Source: JBOGVZ01 sp050692985 (GTDB lineage: Bacteria > Actinomycetota > UBA4738 > CALAEC01). From it: a stretch of DNA of 45,030 nucleotides. The DNA is taken from assembly GCA_050692985.1 (NCBI GenBank), contig JBOGVZ010000056.1, forward strand, positions 1 to 45,030, written 5' to 3'. This document shows, in pieces, positions 15,036 to 22,655 of this stretch. A program made the translations under genes and the position numbers. The notes below the pieces were generated by a model. The model saw only the letters and a program-made list of their open reading frames with translations. It did not search any database and was not told where the DNA came from. The stretch's first letter is position 1. Each line of letters opens with the position of its first letter.

Positions 15036-16538
15036 TCACCACCGCAGGACAGCCGCGTCGCCCACGACACCCAGCAGGAGCGAGGGGAACACCCCCAGCA
15101 CCAGGGTGACCGCGGCCGCGGCGGCTAGGGCCAGGCCGGGGGCCGGAGCGGTGGCGATGCGGGTCTCCTCCTCCGGCTCATACATGTACGTCAGCACGAT
15201 GAGGCGGATGTAGAAGAACGCGGCCACCACGGTGGCCAGCACGGCGATCACCACCAGCGACGAGAGCCCGGCGTCCACGGCCGCCTGGAACACCACGACC
15301 TTGCCGATGAACCCGGCCGTGGGCGGGATGCCGGCCAGCGACAGCATGAACAGCGCCAGCAGGCCGGCCAGCACCGGGTTCCGCCGCCCCAGCCCCCGGT
15401 ACGACTCCAGGGAGGTGTGCTCCTCGCCCCTTCGGGACACCAGGATCACCACCCCGAACGCGCCCATGATCATGGCCGCGTAGGCCACCAGGTAGAACAT
15501 GGCCCCGGAGATGCCCTGCTGGTTGGCCGCAGTCACTCCCACCAGCACGAAGCCGGCATGGGCGATCGACGAGTACGCCAGCATGCGCTTGACGTCCTGC
15601 TGGGCGATGGCCAGCACCGAGCCCACGACCATCGTCAGCGCGGAGATGACATACAGGGCCGGGGTGAGCTCCCATCCCACGCCGCCCAGGGCCACGCTGG
15701 CCACCCGGATCAGGGCGGCGAAGCCGGCCACCTTGGTCCCGGCCGCCATGAACGCGGTGACGGACGTGGGGGCGCCCTGGTACACGTCCGGGGTCCACAT
15801 GTGGAACGGGACCGCGGCCACCTTGAAGGCGAACCCCACGGCCAGCAGGGCCGACGCGGCCAGGGCCAGGACCAGCGTCCCGGTCCCCCCCGACAGGGCC
15901 TCGGCGATCCCCCCCAGGCTCGTGGTGCCCGCCGCCCCGTAGGCCAGGGCCAGCCCGTACAGGAAGAAGGCCGAGGAGAACGCCCCCAGCAGGAAGTACT
16001 TCAGGCTGGCCTCCTGGGACGCCAGCCGCCGCCGGGAGAAGCCGGCCATCACGTACAGGGACAGCGACAGCACCTCCAGCGACAGGAACACCATGATGAG
16101 GTCGGCGGAGGCCGTCAGCAGGGTCATCCCCGCGGTGGCGAACAGCAAGAGGGCGTAGTACTCGCCGCGGCCCTCGCCGGTCCGCTGGAGGTAGTGGTGC
16201 GACAGCAGCACGGCGGCCACCGCCGCGGCCAGGATCACCAGGCGGAAGAACGCCGTGTAGCGGTCCACCGCCACCATGTCGCCGAGCACGGCGTGCCGGA
16301 GCTCGTCGGGGGACGTCCCCCCGGCCAGCTGGTCCTCCAGGAAGCGCTCCGAGAACCCCCACAGCCGCACCGCGGCCCACGCCGCGGCGCCCAGCCCCAC
16401 CAGCGTCATGGCCACGATCCCTCGCAGGTCCCTGGACGGCCGCACGGCGTCCACCAGCAGGACCACGATGCCCGCCCCCACCAGGATCAGCTCGGGGAGG
16501 ATCGGCCCGTAGACGATCTCCGGCGGCTGGAGGGGCAT
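15036..16538 (-). CDS. nuoN: NADH-quinone oxidoreductase subunit N (cluster 2)
   Basis: A 500-residue antiporter-like membrane subunit with FKVAAVPFHMWTPDVYQGAP followed by SVTAFMAAGTKVAGFAAL, and SLAGIPPTAGFIGK. It is the last subunit gene of the complete 14-gene set. Its ATG at 16538 overlaps the nuoM2 stop as TGATG; a GTG one codon earlier is also possible. NuoN is a proton-pumping subunit of the membrane arm. Confidence 0.95.
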   Translation of the reverse strand: MPLQPPEIVYGPILPELILVGAGIVVLLVDAVRPSRDLRGIVAMTLVGLGAAAWAAVRLWGFSERFLEDQLAGGTSPDELRHAVLGDMVAVDRYTAFFRLVILAAAVAAVLLSHHYLQRTGEGRGEYYALLLFATAGMTLLTASADLIMVFLSLEVLSLSLYVMAGFSRRRLASQEASLKYFLLGAFSSAFFLYGLALAYGAAGTTSLGGIAEALSGGTGTLVLALAASALLAVGFAFKVAAVPFHMWTPDVYQGAPTSVTAFMAAGTKVAGFAALIRVASVALGGVGWELTPALYVISALTMVVGSVLAIAQQDVKRMLAYSSIAHAGFVLVGVTAANQQGISGAMFYLVAYAAMIMGAFGVVILVSRRGEEHTSLESYRGLGRRNPVLAGLLALFMLSLAGIPPTAGFIGKVVVFQAAVDAGLSSLVVIAVLATVVAAFFYIRLIVLTYMYEPEEETRIATAPAPGLALAAAAAVTLVLGVFPSLLLGVVGDAAVLRW

Positions 16539-18100
16539 CACTCACCCCCCGCCTGGGCCAGCTGGGGCTGCGGCGTGGCCTCGATGACCTGGGCGTGCCG
16601 CTCGGCGGCGGGCTCGATCCGATCGAGGAACGGCTTGGGGTACACGCCGATGAGCACGATCAGCGCCACCACCGGGACCAGGATGGCGTACTCGCGGGGA
16701 GACAGGTCGGCGTAGGGCGGGGTGTCCTCCCGCAGCGGCCCGTGCATGACCCGCTGGTAGGCCCACAGCAGGTAGATGGCCGCCAGCACCACGCCCGTGG
16801 CGCCAACCACGGCGAACGGCTTGGAGGCCACGAAGGTCCCCACCAGGATGAGGAACTCGCCCACGAACCCGTTCAGCCCCGGCAGCGCCAGCGAGGACAG
16901 CGCCACCACCAGGAAGAACCCCGCCAGCACCGGCATGCGGGAGCCCAGTCCGCTCATGAGCGACATGTCCCGGGTGTGGGTCCGCTCGTACAGCATGCCG
17001 ACCAGGAGGAACAGGGCCCCGGTGGACAGCCCGTGGTTCACCATCTGGATCACCCCGCCGGACATCCCCTGGAGGGTCCCGGCGAAGATCCCCAGGACCA
17101 CGAACCCCAGGTGCGACACGCTGGAGTAAGCCACCAGCCGCTTCACGTCCTGCTGGATGAGGGCCACCACCGCTCCGTAGGTGATCCCGATGACGGCCAG
17201 GGCCAGGACCAGCCCCCGGAAGTACGCCGAGGCCTCCGGGAACAGGGTCAGGTTGAACCGGATCAGCCCGTAGGCCCCGATCTTCAGCAGGACCCCGGCC
17301 AGGATCACCGAGCCGGCCGTGGGCGCCTCGGTGTGGGCGTCCGGCAACCAGGTGTGGAGGGGGAACAGCGGCACCTTGACCGCGAACGCCAGGAAGAAGG
17401 CCAGGAACAGCCACCGGGCGGTGACCACCGGCAGGTCGAGGGTCACCAGGTCCTGGAGCAGGAACGTGGGCGTGCCGGTCACCGAGCCGGACCGGAAGTA
17501 CAGGAACAGGATCGCCACCAGCAGCAGGGCCGAGCCGGCCATCGTGAACAGGAAGAACTTCACCGCGGCGTACACGCGCCGCTCGTACCCCCACATCCCG
17601 ATGATCAGGTACATGGGGAAGAGCAGCCCCTCGAAGAACACGAAGAACAGCAGCAGGTCGAGGGCCACGAACGCCCCCAGCATGGCGGTCTCCAGCAGGA
17701 GCAGGGCGGCCATGAAGTACGGGACCTGCCGGTCGAGCTTCCACGAGGCCAGCACCGAGATCGGGAGGAGGAACGTCGTCAGCAGCACCATGAACAGGCT
17801 GATGCCGTCCACCCCCAGGACGTACTGGAAGTTCAGAGGCCCCACCCACGCGGCCCGCTCGACCATCTGGAAGCCCGCCTGCCCGCTGCGGAACTCGGAC
17901 AGGATCCCCAGCGACACCACGAACGTCGCCGTGGTGACGCCGAGGGCCCACCACCGGGACAGGCGCACGCTCCCCGGCGAACCGTCCGGGCCACCGGCCG
18001 GGCGGGGCCGCAGCCGGGCCACCCCGGCGGCCACGGCCATGAGGACGGCTCCCCCCACCGGGGTGAACACCGTGATCGTCAGCCACGGAAGCTCGGGCAC
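16538..18100 (-). CDS. nuoM: NADH-quinone oxidoreductase subunit M (cluster 2)
   Basis: 520 residues starting at GTG, directly adjacent to the nuoL2 stop. FAVKVPLFPLHTWLPDAHTE followed by APTAGSVILAGVLLKIGAYG is the NuoM signature. The FVFFEGLLFPMYLIIG helix carries the conserved membrane glutamate. The N-terminal third contains a Pro/Gly/Arg-rich cytoplasmic or periplasmic loop (around residues 30-45). Proton-pumping, antiporter-like subunit. Confidence 0.95.
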   Translation of the reverse strand: MPELPWLTITVFTPVGGAVLMAVAAGVARLRPRPAGGPDGSPGSVRLSRWWALGVTTATFVVSLGILSEFRSGQAGFQMVERAAWVGPLNFQYVLGVDGISLFMVLLTTFLLPISVLASWKLDRQVPYFMAALLLLETAMLGAFVALDLLLFFVFFEGLLFPMYLIIGMWGYERRVYAAVKFFLFTMAGSALLLVAILFLYFRSGSVTGTPTFLLQDLVTLDLPVVTARWLFLAFFLAFAVKVPLFPLHTWLPDAHTEAPTAGSVILAGVLLKIGAYGLIRFNLTLFPEASAYFRGLVLALAVIGITYGAVVALIQQDVKRLVAYSSVSHLGFVVLGIFAGTLQGMSGGVIQMVNHGLSTGALFLLVGMLYERTHTRDMSLMSGLGSRMPVLAGFFLVVALSSLALPGLNGFVGEFLILVGTFVASKPFAVVGATGVVLAAIYLLWAYQRVMHGPLREDTPPYADLSPREYAILVPVVALIVLIGVYPKPFLDRIEPAAERHAQVIEATPQPQLAQAGGE

Positions 18101-19972
18101 CTAGGACCTCCCGAACACCAGCAGCAGGAGCCCGGCCGCGCCGAGCAGGAAGGCCAGGGCGTACGTTCGCACCAGGCCGCTCTGGACCCTCCGCCCCGCC
18201 GCGGCCAGCCGGGCGAACGCCTCCCCCAGCCCGTTCACCGCTCCGTCGATCACGCGGTGGTCGAACACGTAGGCCAGGAACGCCGAGGCCGCCTTGCCTG
18301 GCAGCACGAGCAGCGCCCCGTAGGCGTCGTCCACGTAGAACCCGCGGGCCAGGGCGCGCTGGGCGGGGCCCAGCCGGACCCGGAGCGCCATCCAGTCGAT
18401 CCACCTCGAGCCGTAGACGAACCACGCCAGGCCGATGCCCGCGCCCGCCACCACGGTGGCGATCAACGACAGCGCCAGCTCCGAGAGCCCCCCGGCGCCG
18501 TGCTCGACCGACCCGAAGATGGGTTCCAGGAAGCTCTGGAGGCGCCCGGTCTCCGCCGACAGCCCCAGGATCCCGCCGGCCACGGCCCCCACGGCCAGCG
18601 CGCCCATGGGGATCGTCATCAGCGGCGGCGCTTCGTGGGGGTGCATCTCGTGACGGGGGATCCCGGTGAACGTCAGCAGGAAGGCCCGCGTCACGTACAG
18701 GCCGGTGAGGCCCGCGGCGATGAGCCCCCCCACCCACAGCCCGGTGCGGCCGGCGCCGTAGGCGGCCGCCAGGATCTGGTCCTTGCTGAAGAACCCGGCG
18801 AACAGGGGGATGCCGGCCAGGGCCAGCCCGCCGATCCCGAACGCCGCCGCCGTGAGCGGCATCGCCCGCCGCAGGCCGCCCAGCCGGAGCATGTTGATGT
18901 CCCCGCCGGTGGCGTGCATGACGCTGCCCGCCGCCAGGAACAGCAGGGCCTTGAAGAAGGCGTGCATCACCAGGTGGAAGATCGCCACGGCGTAGGCGCC
19001 CACCCCCACCGCCAGGAACATGTAGCCGAGCTGGCTGATCGTCGAGTACGCCAGCACCCGCTTGAGGTCGTCCTGGCCGAGGGCCGACAGCCCGGCATAG
19101 GTGGCGGTGATGAGGCCGATCACCGCCACCACCCCCGGGGCCACCGGGGATGCCTCGAACAGCGCGTGCGAGCGGGCCACCAGGTACACGCCGGCGGTGA
19201 CCATCGTGGCCGCGTGGATCAGGGCCGAGACGGGCGTGGGCCCCTCCATGGCGTCGGGCAGCCACACGTGCAGCGGCACCTGGGCGGACTTCCCCACGGC
19301 GCCGCAGAACAGCAGCAGGGCGATGACCGTGGCCGTCCCGGCCGCCAGGCCTCCGGCCTGCCCGAAAACCTCGTCGAACCGCACCGACCCGGTGTGCAGG
19401 AAGATCAGGAAGATCCCGATGAGCATCGCGGTGTCGCCGATGCGGGTGACGATGAAGGCCTTCTTCCCGGCGTCGGCCGCGGCCTTGCGCTCGTACCAGA
19501 ACGCGATCAGCAGGTACGAGCACAGGCCCACGCCCTCCCACCCCACGTACAGGAAGACGAAGTTGTTCGCCAGGACCAGCGTGAGCATGAAGAACACGAA
19601 CAGGTTCAGGTAGGCGAAGTACCGCGAGTAGCGCGGGTCCCCGTGCATGTAGTCGATCGAGTACACGTGGAGCAGGAAGCCGACCCCGGTCACGGTCAGG
19701 GCCATCACCATCGACAGGGCGTCCACCCGCAGCTCCGCCGGGGCCTGGAACGACCCCACCGAGATCCAGTCGAACAGGTGGACGGCCGCCTCCCGGCCCT
19801 CCGGTGGGCTCCCCAGTAGGTCGATGAACACCACCAGGGCCCAGGCGAACGACAGGCCGACGAGCGCCGAGGCCATCCCTCCGGCCACCCGCCGCAGGCG
19901 GTTCCCCGTCAGGAGGAGGAGCACCGCCCCCGCCAGCGGCAACGCCGGCACCACCCACACCGTCTCGCTCAT
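18101..19972 (-). CDS. nuoL: NADH-quinone oxidoreductase subunit L (cluster 2)
   Basis: 623 residues with KSAQVPLHVWLPDAMEGPTP-VSALIHAATMVTAGVYLVAR and LAGIPLFAGFFSKDQI, plus the long C-terminal region of NuoL ending in hydrophobic LAFLLGAAGLLLLVF. The start is ATG (MSETVWVVPALPLAG). Unlike the rest of the operon, it is separated from the upstream nuoK2 by 211 bp containing an inverted-repeat element, so ribosomes cannot couple from nuoK2 to nuoL2. Confidence 0.95.
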   Translation of the reverse strand: MSETVWVVPALPLAGAVLLLLTGNRLRRVAGGMASALVGLSFAWALVVFIDLLGSPPEGREAAVHLFDWISVGSFQAPAELRVDALSMVMALTVTGVGFLLHVYSIDYMHGDPRYSRYFAYLNLFVFFMLTLVLANNFVFLYVGWEGVGLCSYLLIAFWYERKAAADAGKKAFIVTRIGDTAMLIGIFLIFLHTGSVRFDEVFGQAGGLAAGTATVIALLLFCGAVGKSAQVPLHVWLPDAMEGPTPVSALIHAATMVTAGVYLVARSHALFEASPVAPGVVAVIGLITATYAGLSALGQDDLKRVLAYSTISQLGYMFLAVGVGAYAVAIFHLVMHAFFKALLFLAAGSVMHATGGDINMLRLGGLRRAMPLTAAAFGIGGLALAGIPLFAGFFSKDQILAAAYGAGRTGLWVGGLIAAGLTGLYVTRAFLLTFTGIPRHEMHPHEAPPLMTIPMGALAVGAVAGGILGLSAETGRLQSFLEPIFGSVEHGAGGLSELALSLIATVVAGAGIGLAWFVYGSRWIDWMALRVRLGPAQRALARGFYVDDAYGALLVLPGKAASAFLAYVFDHRVIDGAVNGLGEAFARLAAAGRRVQSGLVRTYALAFLLGAAGLLLLVFGRS

Positions 19973-19990
19973 CGGCGGCTCCCGGCCTGG

Positions 19991-20163
19991 GAGTTCGGCG
20001 TCTTCCGGAGCGGAGCACCTCTTGCGGAGGCGAGCCGTCGCGAGGGAGCTCGAAGAGCGGCGGCAAACGCGTGGCCGGAGGGCTCGGACGGACGCGCGTT
20101 TCGCCCTCTGAGAGTGACCGAGCAGGCGAGCCGCAGCGCTCCGCGGAGGGAGGCGCCGAACTC
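19991..20163. repeat. About 175-bp element with terminal inverted repeats between nuoL2 and nuoK2
   Basis: GAGTTCGGCG (19991-20000) and CGCCGAACTC (20154-20163) are perfect inverted repeats bounding a segment with further imperfect complementarity (GCGGAGC/GCTCCGC) and internal hairpins. The gap holds no credible gene: the only open frames are Arg/Ala/Ser-rich and lack start signals. The equivalent junction in cluster 1 is 7 bp. It looks like a small palindromic mobile or REP-like element inserted in the operon, or a structured RNA segment in the mRNA. Only one copy is visible here. Confidence 0.55.
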
Positions 20164-20183
20164 GCCACGTCCGTGACCGGCGG

Positions 20184-20489
20184 TCACCATCTGAGGAGGT
20201 TGACGTCGTCGACGCTGGCCGAGACGCGGCGGCGGAAGATCGACACGATGATCGCCAGGCCCACCACGACCTCGGCGGCGGCCACCACCATCGAGAAGAA
20301 CGCCAGGATCTGCCCGTCCACCTGGCCGAGCTGGCGGGCGAAGGCCACCAGCGTCAGGTTCACCGCGTTGAGCTGGAGCTCGATCGACATGAAGATCACC
20401 AGGGCGTTGCGGCGGACCAGCACGCCGACGGTCCCCAGCGTGAATAGGACCCCGGACAGGACCAGGAAGTACCCGACGGGGGTCCTCAC
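20184..20489 (-). CDS. nuoK: NADH-quinone oxidoreductase subunit K (cluster 2)
   Basis: 101 residues, three hydrophobic segments, with RRNALVIFMSIELQLNAVNL carrying the conserved membrane glutamate, and a typical end VDDVNLLRW. The start is GTG at 20489, overlapping the nuoJ2 stop as GTGA. Small core membrane-arm subunit. It is followed by the inserted 175-bp element before nuoL2. Confidence 0.95.
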   Translation of the reverse strand: MRTPVGYFLVLSGVLFTLGTVGVLVRRNALVIFMSIELQLNAVNLTLVAFARQLGQVDGQILAFFSMVVAAAEVVVGLAIIVSIFRRRVSASVDDVNLLRW

Positions 20490-21061
20490 GGGACCGGCTC
20501 CGGCTGCGCCCGTGGCGCGGCCTCGGCGGCCGGCGCTTCCTCGGGGGCCTCGGCGTCGCCGGCCTGGCGCCGGGCCAGGACCATGGCGGCGATGGCGGCC
20601 ACGATCAGCAGCACCGACGTGACCTCGAACGGGAACACGTACTGGGTGAACAGCCGCCGGCCCACCGCCTCGGCGCTGCCGAACCCCGGTCCGACCTCCG
20701 CCACCGCCGCCCGGCCCAGCCCCACGCCCAGGCGGATGGCCACCACCACCTCGGCGACCACCAGGAGGCCCAGGCCGATGGCCGCCACCCGCTGGCCCCG
20801 GATCGTCTCCACCAGGGCCTCCCGGCGATCCACGCCGAGGAACATGATCACGAACAGGAACAGGACCATGATGGCCCCCGCGTACACGATGACCTGCACC
20901 GCGGCCAGGAACGGGGCCCCCAGCACCACGAACAGCACGGCCAGCATGAACTGGTTCAGGATGAGGTACAGGGCCGAGTGCACCGCGTTGCGCTGGAGCA
21001 GCATGAGGACGCCGGCCCCCACCGCCACCGGGGCGGCCAGCCAGAACACCACCAGGTCCAC
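20486..21061 (-). CDS. nuoJ: NADH-quinone oxidoreductase subunit J (cluster 2)
   Basis: 191 residues from GTG at 21061 (VDLVVFWLAAPVAVG), just after the nuoI2 TAG. It has the NuoJ pattern RNAVHSALYLILNQFMLAVL and AAVQVIVYAGAIMVLFLFVI. The C-terminal 30 residues are rich in Ala, Glu and Pro and are missing from NuoJ1. Longer upstream readings overlap nuoI2 and are not real. Membrane-arm subunit. Confidence 0.93.
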   Translation of the reverse strand: MDLVVFWLAAPVAVGAGVLMLLQRNAVHSALYLILNQFMLAVLFVVLGAPFLAAVQVIVYAGAIMVLFLFVIMFLGVDRREALVETIRGQRVAAIGLGLLVVAEVVVAIRLGVGLGRAAVAEVGPGFGSAEAVGRRLFTQYVFPFEVTSVLLIVAAIAAMVLARRQAGDAEAPEEAPAAEAAPRAQPEPVP

Positions 21062-21063
21062 CG

Positions 21064-21525
21064 CTACTTCCCCTGCTCCGTGCCCGGGGCGGTCCCCAGC
21101 TGGCCGGGAGGCTCGAGGAGCTGGTCCTTCTCCCAGATGGCGTCCTCCCGCGTCTCCCAGGACAGCTCGAAGTTGGACGTCAACGTCAGGGCCCGGGTGG
21201 GGCAGGCCTCCACGCACAGGCCGCACATGATGCACCGCAGGTAGTTGATCTGGTAGGTCTCCGCGTACCGCTCCCCGGCGGAGGCGGGGTGCTCGGGGTC
21301 GTTGTCGGCGCCCTGGACGTAGATCGCGTCGGCGGGACAGGCCCACGCGCACAGCTCGCACCCGATGCACTTCTCCAGGCCGTTCTCGTGCCGGTTCAGC
21401 AGGTGGCGCCCCACGTGGGATCGGGCCGGGAGCGGCTTGATCTCCTTGGGGTACCGGACGGTCACCGGCTTGCGGAACATGTTCCGGAGCGTCACACCCA
21501 GGCCCTTCAGGACCTCGAGGATCAT
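21064..21525 (-). CDS. nuoI: NADH-quinone oxidoreductase subunit I (cluster 2), 8Fe ferredoxin
   Basis: 153 residues from ATG at 21525 (MILEVLKGLGVTLRNMF), overlapping the nuoH2 stop as ATGA. Two [4Fe-4S] motifs are present: CIGCELCAWACP and CIMCGLCVEACP, the ligands of N6a and N6b. This is the normal NuoI length, without the Ala/Pro-rich tail and module carried by NuoI1. It passes electrons from NuoG towards NuoB. Confidence 0.95.
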   Translation of the reverse strand: MILEVLKGLGVTLRNMFRKPVTVRYPKEIKPLPARSHVGRHLLNRHENGLEKCIGCELCAWACPADAIYVQGADNDPEHPASAGERYAETYQINYLRCIMCGLCVEACPTRALTLTSNFELSWETREDAIWEKDQLLEPPGQLGTAPGTEQGK

Positions 21526-22655
21526 GGGCGCACCTCCGGCGTCCGGGCCGCGGTCCGTCCCCGCCGGGTGAACAGCGGGGCGACCAGCGACAGGACGATG
21601 GCCGCTCCCGCGCCGACGGCCACCCACCGGAACAGCTGCTGCCGGCCGACGACGTCCGGGAGCACCACGATGGCGGCGGTGGCCAGCACCCACGCCAGGC
21701 CCACCGGGATCAGGAACTTCCACCCGAAGTGCATCAGGCGGTCGTAGCGGAACCGCGGGAGCGTGGCCCGGATCCAGATGAACACGAACACCACCACGAC
21801 GACCTTCAGCACGAACCACACGGTGGGCCACAACCACGGCACCGCGTCGAACACCGGACCCCGCCACCCGCCAAAGAACAGCGTCACGGCCACCGCGGCC
21901 AGCGTGATCGTGTGGAGGTACTCGCCCAGGAAGAACATGGCGAACTTGATGCCCGAGTACTCGGTGTGGTACCCGGCCACCAGCTCGGTCTCCGCCTCGG
22001 GCAGGTCGAAGGGGGGACGGTTCGTCTCGGCCAGGGCGGCCACCGCGTAGATCAGGAACGCCGGGAACTGCGGGACGACGTTCCAGATGCGGTCCTGGGC
22101 GGCCACCAGCTCCGACATCCGCAGCGTCCCCGAGTACATCACCACCGCCACCACGCCCAGGGCCATGCCGACCTCGTAGGAGATCATCTGGGCGCTGGAC
22201 CGGACCCCGCCCAGCAACGGGTACGCCGAGCCCGACGCCCACCCCGCCAGCACGACGCCGTACACGGCCAGGGACCCCATGGCCAGCACGAACAGGATCC
22301 CGATGTTCAGGTCGGCGATGTGGAAGGGGACCTCCCTGCCGAACAGGGTCACCCCGGTCCCGAACGGGACCACGGAGAACGCCAGGACCGCCGGGAGCAG
22401 CGACAGGATCGGGGCCATCAGGAACACGGGCCGGTCGGACCCCGACGGGGTGATGCCCTCCTTGAAGAACAGCTTGATGCCGTCGGCCAGGGTGACCAGG
22501 ATCCCGAACGGGCCCGCCCGGGTGGGCCCCAGGCGAGTCTGCATGTCCGCCACGACCTTGCGCTCCGCCCAGATCACCAGCATCACGGTGACCAGCAGGG
22601 CGGCGAACACCACCACCACCCGGGCCAGCAGCAGCACCCAGTCCACCCAGTCCAT
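21522..22655 (-). CDS. nuoH: NADH-quinone oxidoreductase subunit H (cluster 2)
   Basis: 377 residues starting ATG within a TGATG overlap with nuoG. It shows the canonical IWAERKVVADMQTRLGPTRA and TLADGIKLFFKEGITP, and the acidic loop ETNRPPFDLPEAETELVAG. This is the full set of quinone-chamber features, unlike the AEHK variant in NuoH1. About 40 extra C-terminal residues include another hydrophobic segment and a basic tail (FTRRGRTAARTPEVRP). Membrane subunit forming the quinone-binding channel. Confidence 0.95.
   Translation of the reverse strand: MDWVDWVLLLARVVVVFAALLVTVMLVIWAERKVVADMQTRLGPTRAGPFGILVTLADGIKLFFKEGITPSGSDRPVFLMAPILSLLPAVLAFSVVPFGTGVTLFGREVPFHIADLNIGILFVLAMGSLAVYGVVLAGWASGSAYPLLGGVRSSAQMISYEVGMALGVVAVVMYSGTLRMSELVAAQDRIWNVVPQFPAFLIYAVAALAETNRPPFDLPEAETELVAGYHTEYSGIKFAMFFLGEYLHTITLAAVAVTLFFGGWRGPVFDAVPWLWPTVWFVLKVVVVVFVFIWIRATLPRFRYDRLMHFGWKFLIPVGLAWVLATAAIVVLPDVVGRQQLFRWVAVGAGAAIVLSLVAPLFTRRGRTAARTPEVRP

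Noticed and set aside
16595..19819. 1074-codon open frame on the plus strand, opposite nuoM2 and nuoL2
   Set aside because: The product is Gln/His/Pro/Gly-rich with no recognisable domain, an antisense shadow of two clear membrane-protein genes.
16542..20168. 1208-codon open frame on the minus strand across nuoM2, nuoL2 and the inserted element
   Set aside because: It reads nuoM2 and nuoL2 out of frame. Both have strong family signatures in their own frames.
19969..20190. 73-codon open frame in the gap between nuoL2 and nuoK2
   Set aside because: Arg/Ser/Ala-rich translation of an inverted-repeat element with no ribosome-binding site; better explained as a repeat than as a protein.
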